Positions 50,079 to 62,730 of a stretch of 64,000 nucleotides of DNA are shown here, piece after piece. The first letter of the stretch is position 1. The number at the start of each line of letters is the position of its first letter. A model generated the notes under the pieces. The model worked only from the letters and a program-made list of their open reading frames with translations. It was not told the DNA's origin and made no database searches. This DNA comes from Arenicola marina. Taxonomy: Eukaryota; Annelida; Polychaeta; Arenicolidae. Made by a program: the position numbers and the translations under genes. The stretch spans positions 40,813,798-40,877,797 of the forward strand of contig OZ025257.1 in assembly GCA_964019135.1 (NCBI GenBank), in the 5' to 3' direction.

Positions 50079-51390
50079 TTACGAATATCCGCGAAACTTG
50101 GTACAACACAACAAAACATGAAATTCATCCTCGATAACGGTAACACCGATTCCCAGGCAGTAGGTACAAAGCCTGTCTGCTAGTAGAGTGCCATCGCGAC
50201 GCCCCAACTCGACAGAAAGCTTATGTGCAGAACAGCGGAATCGACAAAGCGCCTTTCGTAGCTTAACAATGTTAACTTTACACAAATATGATTCCAGTTG
50301 AAGGCTATCTTTAAAGGTACAGTACACGCTTAAGCGACTCTGGTTTCGTGCCTGCATAGACGATTCGGCCTTCATGTCCTGGTCTAGTTTTGCAGCGAAA
50401 TCGGTCAAGAAACTACCTTCAATGACTGTTGTTTGATTTTGCCATGTGTCATTAAAATTGTATTTGTTTAACAATTCTCTTATTGAGGTAACCCAAGTTA
50501 TTCTGTTATTTTCATCTAGTAGCGTTAACATGACATAACAACAATTGGCATATCTGTCGTCACTCATTCTTAATAACTTTAACGAGTATTTAATGCATCT
50601 TACATGATAAATCTTTGCTAGCGGGTACCTGCCGCATTCACCTAAGGCAGCTGCATCAGCCGTGTGACCAGGAAGCCCCAAGAGTCGTTTTCAAAATCTA
50701 ACTTGAACTTTTTCGATTACCTTATACTCTTTAAACCCCCATATTTCAGAGCCGTATGTTAATATTGGAGTGATTATTCTGTCGATTAAAGTAAAGGCTA
50801 TATCTACAGGGAGACCGTGTGTTTTCTTGGCTAACTGGTAGATGCTAGACAGCGCTCTGTTGGCTTGTGTAGCTAACGTTGCTACAGCTTTGGACCAGCT
50901 AAGTGTACTTGTAAAGACAATACCTAAATATTTATAGGATGAAACAACAGCTTTCTTCTTACCTTTAAAGAACCACTTTTCGTTGGCCATAACAATACCA
51001 CCGCTTCTGAATACTAGTACTCTGGTTATATCCATGTTCACCTTTACACCCCACTTGTCACAGAACGTTTCTAAGATATCTAGGTTCTTCTGAAGCCTAC
51101 CGACAGTATCAGCGCAGTTAGCCAAATCATCTGCAAACAATAACGTAATAATATTGGGTGCACCATCATTGATGAAAATTCCAGGACAATGTGCAGATTT
51201 GAGCATCGTCACATATTCCTCAATATACAACGCAAATAAAACGGGGCTTAGCATACATCCCCGACGGGTTCCATTCGTGCATCCAAAATAAGTTGTTAAT
51301 CCGTGTCGCGTTTTAACGCATGCTTTCAAATTGCCATACATGGACCGAATTACATTTATTACATGTGTGAAGCTTTCATAAGCTTATTAA
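50079..51390 (-). mobile_element. 5'-truncated LINE: reverse transcriptase C-terminal part and tail, one in-frame TGA
   Basis: On the minus strand, 51341-50691 carries RT motifs TRRGCMLSPVLF and LLFADDLANCAD (the catalytic FADD box). The next 200 codons, 50690-50079, continue in the same frame after a single TGA at 50693-50691 and end with a Cys-rich segment (LCTYCLG...EDEFHVLLCC). Open sequence extends upstream to about 51390, where the first stop is met. No endonuclease is present, so the copy is 5'-truncated. A decayed relative lies at 53290-54150. Confidence 0.85.
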
Positions 51391-51826
51391 CAATTAAGAA
51401 AACATTATTATTGCACCAGTCGAGCCACACAAGTTTATAAAACCTCAATATTGATATGATTTGAGCAAAAATGGTGTATCAATAGAGTGAAGTTCTAGTT
51501 CCCGTTAAATCTCTGTCACTAGTCAATAATGTGGTTGTATATTCTGATTTAAGTGTTTATTTAAGTATTAAATTAATTTCTCGTTTTTTTTCTGCAGACA
51601 CTTATGTGCCGTGAGGCTGCTGAGGGGGGGGGGGGGTGTTATTCGTTATTGCTTCTACGCTAAAAACGTTTTCCGTTACCAGAGCTATATATTTTAGACT
51701 CTATCAGCCTAAGTTTGATGTCTAGTATGATATGTACCACAATTAAATACGCAAGATACTCAGATGTAATATTTTCTCGCAAAAGAGGTAATAAAAGTTT
51801 TGACCATTTAATACTATTCAGATGTA

Positions 51827-53220
51827 ATACGCACGGTACTCAGATGTAATACGCACGGTATTCAGATGTTATACGCACGATATTCAGATGTTATACGCAC
51901 GATATTCAGATGCTATACGCACGATATTCAGATGTTATACGCACGATATTCAGATGTAATACGCACGGTATTCAGATGTAATACGCACGGTATCCAGATG
52001 TAATACGCACGATATTCAGATGTTATACGCACGATATTCAGATGTAATACGTACGATATTCAGATATAATACGCAGGATATTCAGATGTTATACGCACGA
52101 TATTCAATGTTATACGCACGATATTCAGATGTTATACGCACGATATTCAGATGTAATACGCACGGTATTCAGATGTAATACGCACGGTATTCAGATGTAA
52201 TACGTACGATATTCAGATATAATACGCAGGATATTCAGATGTTATACGCACGATATTCAATGTTATACGCACGATATTCAGATGTTATACGCACGATATT
52301 CAGATGTAATACGCACGGTATTCAGATGTAATACGCACGGTATTCAGATGTGATACGCACGGTATTCAGATGTAATACGCACGGTATTCAGATATAATAC
52401 GCAGGATATTCAGATGTTATACGCACGATATTCAGATGTTATACGCACGGTATTCAGATGTAATACGCACGGTATCCAGATGTAATACGCACGGTATTCA
52501 GATATAATACGCACGGTATTCAGATATAATACGCAGGATATTCAGATGTAATACGCACGGTATTCAGATATAATACGCACGGTATTCAGATATAATACGC
52601 AGGATATTCAGATGTTATACGCACGATATTCAGATATAATACGCAGGATATTCAGATGTAATACGCACGGTATTCAGATATAATACGCACGGTATTCAGA
52701 TATAATACGCAGGATATTCAGATGTTATACGCACGATATTCAGATGTTATACGCACGGTATTCAGATGTAATACGCACGGTATCCAGATGTAATACGCAC
52801 GGTATTCAGATGTAATACGCACGGTATTCAGATATGATACGCACGGTATCCAGATGTAATACGCAAGATATTCAGATGTAATACGCACGGTATTCAGATG
52901 TATGACGCAAGATATTCAGATGTAATACGCACGATATTCAGATGTAATACGCACGGTATTCAGATATAATACGCAGGATATTCAGATGTTATACGCACGG
53001 TATTCAGATGTAATACGCACGGTATTCAGATATGATACGCACGGTATCCAGATGTAATACGCACGGTATTCAGATGTATGACGCAAGATATTCAGATGTA
53101 ATACGCAGGATATTCAGATGTTATACGCACGATATTCAATGTTATACGCACGGTATTCAGATGTTATACGCACGGTATTCAGATGTAATACGCACGGTAT
53201 TCAGATGTAATACGTACGCT
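51827..53220. repeat. 22-bp minisatellite, about 63 copies
   Basis: The unit is ATTCAGATGTAATACGCACG plus GT, with variants TTATACGCACGAT, ATAATACGCAGGAT and GATACGCACGGT. Blocks of three to six units recur in the same order, showing higher-order duplication. A common sequence with AATAAAAGT and CCATTTAATACT flanks both sides. Confidence 0.95.
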
Positions 53221-53289
53221 TTCGCAAAGAATAAAAGTGGACACTTCTGACAGTTTTCACCATTTAATACTGATGTAGCGTACATGTTA

Positions 53290-54150
53290 TTTATATTAAC
53301 TCTTTATTGTACCCTGTGGCCTCAGGCCCATGGTACATAGATAATACAAACAACTTCAACGAGACTATTTCAACACACATTTCTCATATACAAGGCGTTA
53401 TGAATAAAGCGACCTATTTTGTTAAGCAAAGCGGCATCACTCGTTCTTTAAATAAAAAAAAAATATGAACGAATAACGGTTTCTGGTATGAGTCTCTGGC
53501 GCAGATCCTTGTAATACTCACATGTACATAGAAAGTGATACTCAGTTTCGAAGTTGATCTATTGCTGCTGATACAGTACATACATACTCTTATCTTAGAA
53601 TATTATTCCTTCTCCCCGTTTCTATGATTGAGTTATGATTTGAACATCTCAGTTCTACACGATTTTTTCCAATGTTTACGAGGGAAAGCTCTTTTTTTCG
53701 GCTCCAGTAAGCTCTTAAACGAACAGTAAGTTTGAAGTTTACTTGTGTAATTTACTGCACTAGCTGTGCCATTCCGCACAAGCTTCAATCGCGGGGGAAA
53801 CACACGAAGAAATATATTTACATCCCCAACTTCTTGTAAAATAAATACTGTTCCAAGTTCATCCAAACGACAGACTTGTGGCGTTTTACTTTTGATACTC
53901 AATTATCGTGACGTGCTTGTTTTCGGCATACAATTTTGTACGCGGCTTTTGGGAGACTCTCATCTTCCATCTGAAACAACTTAATCCAGTACTAGACTCA
54001 TGTACAAGGGCTTCCTTCCACATTCACCTAGAACTGCTACATTGCTGGTTGTCGAAGACGCTCTAAGTAGATATTTACAAAATCTATAGTGTACCTTTTC
54101 GATGAAATCACATACCTCATACGCCCATATCTCTGATGTATGTACACGTC
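53290..54150 (-). mobile_element. Decayed LINE fragment related to the 50079-51390 copy
   Basis: On the minus strand, 54140-54010 reads SEIWAYE..FIEKVHYRFCKYLL, then NVAVLGECGR, parallel to YGSEIWGFK..VIEKVQVRF and AAALGECGR in the other copy. A later 89-codon piece (53902-53633) has YCSFKSLL, like YCTFKDSL there. Several frameshifts and stops are present. Confidence 0.6.
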
Positions 54151-54200
54151 AATATGGGAAAAACTTACCGGAATACTGTGTTGAGTGGCATATCGTCGGA

Positions 54201-54536
54201 TTAAAGGAAACCGCCAGCTTGGCCTCTAACGCTGTTTTACCGATTCATATAATACCCAAATGACTATCCCCCAAATTACACAATTATCCGTCCTGTCTGT
54301 AGCTCACAATCGAATTTGAAACGGACAGCCAGCTACGATTTCGCCGCTTAACCAGACGGCAGCCCTTTTTGGAGGTGTGTCCGCGATTGAACAACCAGGA
54401 GGCGATACTCTAATTATATTCAAACCGGAAATGACGCCTACTGTGTGAGCAAAAACAAGAGCGCGTGATCATGCAAAGATAAATATCTGCAGATCGCGAT
54501 TAGATTAGGTTGGACACCCGCTTTAACGTATCGCTC
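54201..54536 (-). mobile_element. TTAA-flanked (piggyBac-type) MITE, short copy
   Basis: It is bounded by TTAA on both sides and is inverted relative to 62731-63400. Shared segments include GAAACCGCCAGC..GGCCTCTAACGCTG, GGAGGCGATACTCTAATT and TAATCGCGATCTGCA (minus strand). It lacks an internal block of about 260 bp found in the other copy. Confidence 0.7.
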
Positions 54537-54846
54537 GTTTGATAGCCAGCAAAGCCTTCTGTGCTTGTGTAACGTACCCCCTTTTTATATATAGGGGGTA
54601 GTGTTTAGCCGGTGCGATGGATGTAAATCCCTATCCACCGTACCTTCGTCTTTCCTTCCGTCTCGACTTCTCGTTGTGTACTTCTAAAACTCTGAACTCA
54701 AACCTATCAGGAGACAACCTCTGGTTCGTTTCTTAAACTGACCTGGGCTTACTGTTAACTAATCTTACTGAAAATATGCATACCTAAATGTCCGTAACTA
54801 AGGCTCCCAACTTCGGAACTCAACCCGCGTAAAACAGTTACACTGC

Positions 54847-55136
54847 CAGGGGCGGATCTAGGAATTTGCCAAGGGGGGCGGTTGCTCTCTGAAAACTTGC
54901 GACCGGGGGGGGGGGGGTGCTCGCAGAAGCCGACTTTGACAGTGTAAGTTCAGGTTCCCAAGGGGGTGGTTGCTCTTTGAAAACTTGCGCCCGGTGGGGG
55001 GCTGCTCTCTGAAAAACTTGCGACGGGGGAGCGGGGGTGCTCGGAGAAGCCGACTTCAATAGTGTATGTTCAGGTTCCCAAGGGGGAGGGGGGTTGCAGC
55101 CCCCGTAACGCCCCCCCCCCCCTAGATCCGCCCCCG
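54847..55136. mobile_element. 290-bp hAT-like MITE with ACTGC flanking repeat
   Basis: The ends are CAGGGGCGGATCTAGG and CCTAGATCCGCCCCCG. ACTGC lies directly outside both ends (54842-54846 and 55137-55141). The interior is an imperfect duplication of a GGTTGCTCTCTGAAAACTTG segment. Confidence 0.75.
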
Positions 55137-55144
55137 ACTGCTAT

Positions 55145-56210
55145 ACGACAAGGAAACAACATACGAGACAGAACCAACACTGAACGTGGTCAGTCAATTC
55201 ATTACTTTATTCTATGCTACGAAACTCGATACAAGCCCGACGAAGGCATGAGCCTAGACATAACCACGAGGCACCCAAAACCTAACCGGTTCCAACCGCT
55301 TGACCACGCCTGAACTTACGCCTGAACTTAGGCAAACAACAAACTCACCAGCTCTATGCAGCACCAACCCTGACATGAACAATACAAACCGGAAACTCTT
55401 ATGCAAACATACAACGTCCGCTCAACCAATCCTACCTAACGTAACTTGCGACGCACTGCCGCCTCAAACCCGTGTAATGGGTATCACTCGGGGGCTCCCT
55501 CCCCATGACCGATCCAGCTAAGGTCTATCAGTATCACCCGTCTCAAACGCGACGTGGTCCAGGGCTCTGGGTTTACAGCCTGGGGGGGGGGGGGGGGTTA
55601 AGCTGAGATGGTGGGATGATTGAGTTGTTTGCTATGAAACTAATATGCATGGTAGGGATGTAGAAACTAGAAATGTAGACCAAAACTGAATAAACGGGCA
55701 GTTTGGTTTCAGATGTCCACCGAGTGAGATCGTTGAACCTAGGGGCGAAACTGAAGAGTGGCTTTTATATTGGGATGGGGCTAACAATTGAGAGGATGCT
55801 CACTATAACGACAGTTATTGAGCTGCCGGATCTGAGGGGTCAATATTGATCTGAGGTATCAAATCTGGAGCTAAGGGGCTAAATACGAATTTGAATGGTC
55901 AAATCTGGATCTCAGGGTGTGTTTGTGCACTCTGTGTGGGCCACAAAACGCAACATTTCGTCGTATAAATTTACTCATCGACATCCGAGCAAGTTCATTA
56001 ACGGGGTCTGTAGGTCACAGGTCAAAGTCACAGTCAAGTCAACTGTTAAGATCAAGGTCATTGTAGTGGACCGAAGACATAATCTGAATTTTACCTTTTA
56101 CGTCATCTCCGCTTCATAGCAACCTACTCAATCATCCCACCATCCAAGCTTGAACCCCCCCTCCCCCCCCCCCCCCCCCCCCATTTGCACTGGCACTGCG
56201 AGAGTCATGA
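55145..56210. other. No gene seen
   Basis: The stretch holds scattered short ORFs without family signal, one long poly-G run near 55580, and a poly-C run of over 20 at about 56158-56182. Confidence 0.5.
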
Positions 56211-56214
56211 CAAT

Positions 56215-57510
56215 CCAGAGCCTCGCTGTAATGTTTATTTGATCGGTAATCTCGTGCTAAGACTAAGGGGACATCTGGTCATAGCTATATTCATGCCATG
56301 ACAACATGTCCCCCCCCCCCTCCCCATTTTCCTTAACCCACCTGGAGCAGTGATCCAATGCTAAGCTAAGGGGACACTTGGTCATGGCTGTCTTTTAACC
56401 CGTGACAGCATGCCCCCCCCCCTCCCCATGTTCCTTAACCCACATAGATCGGTAATCTCGTACTAGACTAAAGGAGTACCTGGTCATAGCTATATTGTGA
56501 CAGCTATATATGACAACATGTCCACCACCCTCCCCATGTCCCTTAACCCCCCTGGTTCTGTAATCCAATGCTAAACTAAGGGGACACCTGGTCATGGCTG
56601 CATTTAACCCGTGACAGCATGCCGCCTCCCCCACCCCCCCACCCTGCCCATGTCGCTTAACCCACATAGATCCGTACTTCCGTGCTAGACTAAGGGGTCA
56701 TCTGGTCATAGCTATATTCATCCCATGACAACATGCCCCCCCCCCCTCCCCATTTTTCTTACCCCACCTGGATCAGTGGTCCAATGCTAAACTAAGGGGA
56801 CACTTGGTCATGGCTGTATTTTAACCCGTGGCAGCATAGCCCCCCCCCCCCACCCCCTGCCCATGTCGCCTAACCCACATGAATCGGTACTTCCGTGCTA
56901 AGCTAAGGGGACATCTGATCATGGCTGTATTTAACCCGTGACAGCACGTACCCACACTCCCTCCCCGGGACCCTTAACCCACATAGATCGGTAATCTCGT
57001 GCTAGACTAAGGGGACATCTGGTCATGGTTGTATTTAACCCGTGACAGCATGTGCCCCCCCCCCCTCTCCATGTCCCTTAGCCCACATAGATCGATAATC
57101 TCGTGCTATAGACCAAGGGGCCACCTGGTCATAGCTATATTTATCCCATTACAACATGCCCCCCCCCCCCATCCCCATGTCCCTTAAGCCACCCGGATGT
57201 GCAATCCAATGCTAAACTAAGGGGACACTTGGTCGTGGCTGTATTTAACCCGTGACAGCACGTCCCCCCCTCCCTTCCCATGTCCCTTAACCCACATAGA
57301 TCGGTAATCTCGTGCTATAGACCAAGGGGACACCTGGTCATAGCTATATTCATCACATGAAAACATGTCTCCCCCCCCCCCCCCCTCACCATGTCCCTTC
57401 ACCCACCTGGATCAGTAATCCAATGCTAAACTAATTGGACACATGGTCTTGGCTGTATTTTAACCCGTGACAGCTCCCCCCCCGCACCCTCCCCATGTCC
57501 CTTGAGTGTG
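56215..57510. repeat. About 107-bp tandem repeat, 12 copies, two alternating subtypes, with poly-C in every unit
   Basis: Subtype A has GATCGGTAATCTCGTGCTAG and CATAGCTATATTCATCCCAT. Subtype B has ATCCAATGCTAAACTAAGGG and CATGGCTGTATTTAACCCGT. The spacing of the AAGGGGACA motif ranges from 92 to 113 bp, mainly because the C tract varies in length. Confidence 0.92.
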
Positions 57511-58629
57511 CAAGATTTAACTTCCTAAATACAGTTACCGGTATGCCCCAAAACTAAATTAGATGAAATAATTTTATAAATATATCAACTGAACCACAAT
57601 GTTTATATACAGGCCTAAATATCTATACGTAATAATACAAAGATCCTTTCTAAAGGTTCTATTTTCAAGAATGAAAGAACCAAAAGCTGCATACACTTCT
57701 ACATGCGGATGTATACAAACTGACCGCCCACAAATTTCCGTATTATGTTAATGTCCATATTATCGCTCACGTGGGGGCATTTTGCTTAATTTTAAACAAA
57801 ATAGACCCTAATAGTTAACGATTGGATTACATGTAACTGCATAAATGGTCCCGTTATCAAATTATTACCGGTAATACTTAGGCTTTATACGGCACTTCAG
57901 GTTTATTTACACTGTGGTGGAAGTAACGGAAGTCACTCTGGTGGTAGTACGCTCGTGGAACTGCGCGGCTGCAGCCAACCCCTTTTCTGGGGGGACGGCT
58001 GCTCATGTTATACCGGCAGATAGCATACAGAAAAAGCACCAGGCTTAGTAAAGGCAAAATTTGACTGCCAGTCTTCAACTTTAAGTTGAAATATTGGCTC
58101 CGAAATATTATATAGGCCTAAGCCTAGGCTAGGATCGAACTAGTTAAACAAATTATACGCGGTCCGCTCCCAAGTTGGATATGTCGGCTACACGGAGTCT
58201 GGTGTGGCTGGACCAAGTGTGTATCTCTCGCGCCGGAGTCTGCCAGTTGTGATCTTCCAGTTACAATATCTGCCACTTACTGAAAACGGTTTCAGCAAGT
58301 GCTTCCGGGAGTGATACTCTCCTTCTCACTGTCAGCACAGAGTTACGTGGTGGACATGGTGGGACATCTTAAGTGAGTATTCATTTAAATATGTAGAGAA
58401 TTTGCATTAGTTAATTTTGTTAAAAGAAAAACGCAATGGTCACGTCTGGACTGGTCATAGACACACACGGGTACCGTAACCCTATTTCGCTCAACGCCGC
58501 GAGGGTTTACTATAGTTAATTTTTTGATGGGCGATAATAGGGATGTGCATAGGGTGGAAATCAGAGACTCGAAATCAACACAACCTGTTTACCAACAGTC
58601 TATGAACAGGATCGACGACTGTAATACCA

Positions 58630-60955
58630 GAACCGCCGTATGGTAGGAAACCATCTCCCTGGTCACCAGATACACTTTTCCTCTTAATACGGGGCCTTTC
58701 TATGCCATTTCATAGGCAACCCTATTCCCAAGCACTGGCCGACTCCCAATCTGCCACTTACGCAAATTGGACTCTTTGGGGCCCAGGTGGAAATAAGGCA
58801 ATTTTTATGATGGAAAACCATTTCCCTAGTCACCGGAGATGCATTTCCTCTCAATATGGGGCCTTTCTATCCCATTCCATTAGCAAACCTATTCCCCAGC
58901 ACTGGCCGACTCCCAATCTGCCACTTACGCAAATTGGACTCTTTGGGGCCCAGGTGGAAATAAGGCAATTTTTATGATGGTAAACCATCTCACTAGTCAC
59001 CGGAGATGCATTGTCTCTCAATGTGGGGCCTTTCTATCCCATTCCATTAGCAAACCCATTCCTCAGCACTGGCCGACTCCCAATCTGCCACTTACGCAAA
59101 TTGGACTCTTTGGGGCCCAGGTGGAAATAAGGCAATATATCGGATAGGAAACCATCTCCCTAGTCACCGGAGATGTTTTTCCGCTCAATGTGGAGCCTTT
59201 CTATCCCATTCCATAAGCAACCCTATTCCCCAGCACTGGCCGACTCTCAATCTGCCACTTACGCAAATTGGACTCTTTGGGGCCCAGGTGGAAATAAGGC
59301 AATTTTTATGATGGGAAACCATCTCCCTAGTCACCGAAGATTCATTTCCTCTCAATGTGGTGCCTTTCTATCCCATTCCATTAGCAAACCTATTCCTCAG
59401 CAATGGCCGACTCCCAATCTGCCACTTACGCAAATTGGACTCTTTGGGGCCCAGGTGGAAATAAGGCAATTTTTATGATGGTAAACCATCTCACTAGTCA
59501 CCGGAGATGCATTTTCTCTCAATGTGGGGCCTTTCTATCCCATTCCATTAGCAAACCCATTCCTCAGCACTGGCCGACTCCCAATCTGCCACTTACGCAA
59601 ATTGGACTCTTTGGGGCCCAGGTGGAAATAAGGCAATATATATGATAGGAAACCATCTCCCTAGTCACCGGAGATGTTTTTCCGCTCAATGTGGAGCCTT
59701 TCTATCCCATTCCATAAGCAACCCTATTCCCCAGCACTGGCCGACTCTCAATCTGCCACTTACGCAAATTGGACTCTTTGGGGCCCAGGTGGAAATAAGG
59801 CAATTTTTATGATGGGAAACCATCTCCCTAGTCACCGAAGATTCATTTCCTCTCAATGTGGTGCCTTTCTATCCCATTCCATTAGCAAACCTATTCCTCA
59901 GCAATGGCCGACTCCCAATCTGCCACTTACGCAAATTGGACCCTTTTGGGCCGAGGGGGAAATTAGGCAGTGTATATTTTCGGAAACCATCTCCCTGGTT
60001 ACCAGATACACATTTCCTCTTAATATGGGGCCTTTCTATCCCATTCCATAGGCAACCCTATTCCCCAGCACTGGCCGACTCGCAATCTGCCACTTACGCA
60101 AATTGGACTCTTTAGGGCCCAGGTGGGAATAAGGCAATTTTCATGATGGAAAACCATCTCCCTAGTGACCGGAGATTCATTTCCTCTCAATGTGGGGCCT
60201 TTCTATCCCATTCCATCAGCAAACCTATTCCCCAGCACTGGCCGACTCCCAATCTGCCACTTACGCAAATTGGCCTCTTCGGGGCCCAGGTGGAAATTAG
60301 GCAATGTACATGATGGGAAACCATCTCCCTAGTCACCGGAGATGCATTTCCTCTCAATGTAGAGACTTTCTATCCCATTCCATATGCAACCCTATTCCCC
60401 AGCACTGGCCGACTCCCAATCTGCCACTTACGCAAATTGGACTCTTTGGGGCCCAGGTGGAAATTAGGCAATGTACATGATGGGAAACCATCTCCCTAGT
60501 CACCGGAGATGCATTTCCTCTCAATGTGGGGCATTTCTATCCCATTCCATAAACAACCCTATTCCCCAGCACTGGCCGACTCCCAATCTGCCACTTACGC
60601 AAATTGGACTCTTTGGGGCCCAGGTGGAAATTAGGCAATGTACATGATGGGAAACCATCTCCCTAGTCACCGGAGATGCATTTCCTCTCAATGTGGGGCA
60701 TTTCTATCCCATTCCATAAACAACCCTATTCCCCAGCACTGGCCGAGTCCCAATCTGCCACTTACGCAAATTGGACTTATTGGGGCCCAGGTGGAAATTA
60801 GGCCATGTATATATATGATAGGAAACCATCTCCCTAGTCACCGGAGATGTTTTTCCGCTCAATGTAGAGCCTTTCTATCCCATTCCATAAACCACCCTAT
60901 TCCCCAGCACTGGCCGACTCCCAATCTGGTACTTACGAACATTGAACTATATATG
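58630..60955. repeat. 167-bp satellite, 14 copies
   Basis: The GCAAATTGG motif recurs at 58762, 58929, 59096, 59263, 59430, 59597, 59764, 59931, 60098, 60265, 60432, 60599 and 60766, every step exactly 167 bp. The last copy is 171 bp on and decayed. Units share CACTGGCCGACTCCCAATCT. A block of three units starting near 59170 is repeated 501 bp later at 59671. ORFs across it are artefacts. A diverged single unit lies at 61155-61250. Confidence 0.96.
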
Positions 60956-61427
60956 CGTTGGTATTCTCCTTTGATGTGACTTCCCTCGGAAAACAAAAAT
61001 GCAAAGCCAAATAGAAACTTCTTTTTTAATTTGTAATTTAATATAATAATTCATATATGTAGACAACGTCTTCTTAATGACCAAAATCTTATATTTTCGT
61101 CGCTAATGCTAATCTAATGCGTAGAAAAACACTTCTCTAGACATGTAGACCCTTGCCATGCCAAAATAATCCAACTTTCATAGCAATCGCTGATTCCCCA
61201 TCTGCCACTTACGAAAATCTGATTCTTTGGGGGCCAAGGGTGTAACAAACCAAGATAATTAGTGGGAAATGTTTGGGTTTTTTTCAACTGTAATTAATTG
61301 TTATGTATTCATTTCCAGATGATGGCGAAACGCCAATCGCATTTTGAAAGAAATGGCCGCGGAGCCTGGCTGGACCAGGTGGTTCTGGCGAGCGAACGTT
61401 TCGAATGTAATCTGTGTGATTCCCGTA

Positions 61428-61627
61428 NNNNNNNNNNNNNNNNNNNNNNNNNNNNNNNNNNNNNNNNNNNNNNNNNNNNNNNNNNNNNNNNNNNNNNNNN
61501 NNNNNNNNNNNNNNNNNNNNNNNNNNNNNNNNNNNNNNNNNNNNNNNNNNNNNNNNNNNNNNNNNNNNNNNNNNNNNNNNNNNNNNNNNNNNNNNNNNNN
61601 NNNNNNNNNNNNNNNNNNNNNNNNNNN
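61428..61627. other. Assembly gap (200 N)
   Basis: A run of exactly 200 unknown bases. The round length suggests a placeholder. Reading frames crossing it have no support. Confidence 0.99.
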
Positions 61628-62340
61628 AAGATTTTTATTGAAAGGGAGCTATGTCCCGTCATTGCCAGGTTCCTTACAGTGCTGTACACTAATCAGAGTG
61701 TGCGAGTACAATGGGCTAATTTCGTTAGTCCTGCGTTCACTGTGAGCAACGGCGTTAAACAAGGTGGTGTAATGTCTCCTATTCTGTACTGTGTCTATTG
61801 TGACAAACTGATAGAACGACTAAAAAACTCGGGCCTTGGGTGCTACATAGGCCATATCTTTGTCGGTGCCTTGGCTTATGCAGATGACTTAGTGGTACTC
61901 GCTCCAAGCGGACATGCCCTTGAAGCCATGTTACACATAGCAAGTGACTCTGCAAAAGACTACGATATTAAATTTAATCCCAAGAAGTATACTCAAATAG
62001 CTTTTGAGGGCATGCTGTTAATATCCCCAAAAACGGCTGTACATTTGGGTAATTTCGTCAACTCTACTAAAGACGATGGAGGTGTCCATAATACTCTCAA
62101 CGCATTCTATCGCAAAGTCTTTATAGCTCAGTTTAGTTTCAGGAGCCAATTATGAGATTTCTCGTCCACTGCATGTCAATCATGTTATGTAGCCTGGCGG
62201 AAGGTGATACGCAGACTATTTGATTTACCTTATCGAACTCACTCTAGATTTCTTCCAATTATGTGTAATGACCTGGCTGTTGAAGTGCAACTTCACAACA
62301 TATTTATTGTTTTCGTAACAAGTAAGCTGCTAAGTAAGAA
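61628..62340 (+). mobile_element. LINE reverse transcriptase fragment, second family, pseudogenised
   Basis: It begins at the N gap. It carries SNGVKQGGVMSPILYCVY and LAYADDLVVLAPS (catalytic YADD at 61877-61888). The frame closes at 62155. In another frame, 62160-62270 encodes CQSCYVAWRKVIRRLFDLPY and RTHSRFLP, the usual sequel of such RTs, so a frameshift lies near 62150. It is a different clade from the FADD-type LINE at 50079. Confidence 0.85.
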
Positions 62341-62730
62341 CCCTTGCACGAGTTTCTGAGCACGCCATAAAATAATTGTTGCAACTAAGGGCACAAAATA
62401 CCGGTTCTAACGACCATGATAGCATAACGGATATCATCGAGTATTTAAGCATTGAGTAGCACAGCCCTAGACCGATTTTTTTTCCATTATGTTGGTGTGT
62501 TGCGGTTTCTGTTGTTACCGTTGTTACGTACCCCCCCCCCCCCCCCCAACCCGCCTCCCCTTCTCTCCTCTACCCCCGCGTCTTCTTCTTGCTTCATATC
62601 CCTCTGTAAATCAGCGGCAGTATATTGCTGTAGACCCCACATAAGACTGGATTTCACACCGCGGGGACCCCTGACACTGAGATTTACAATCCCATCCTAA
62701 ATCTATAGATTAATGTTTATGACGGTGCGC

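Noticed and set aside
58702-60979. ORFs of 80-125 codons in the 167-bp satellite
   Set aside because: 167 is not a multiple of three, frames change each unit, and the sequences are repeat translations.
61298-62155. 285-codon ORF across the N run
   Set aside because: The reading frame across 200 unknown bases has no support. Only the part after the gap is RT.
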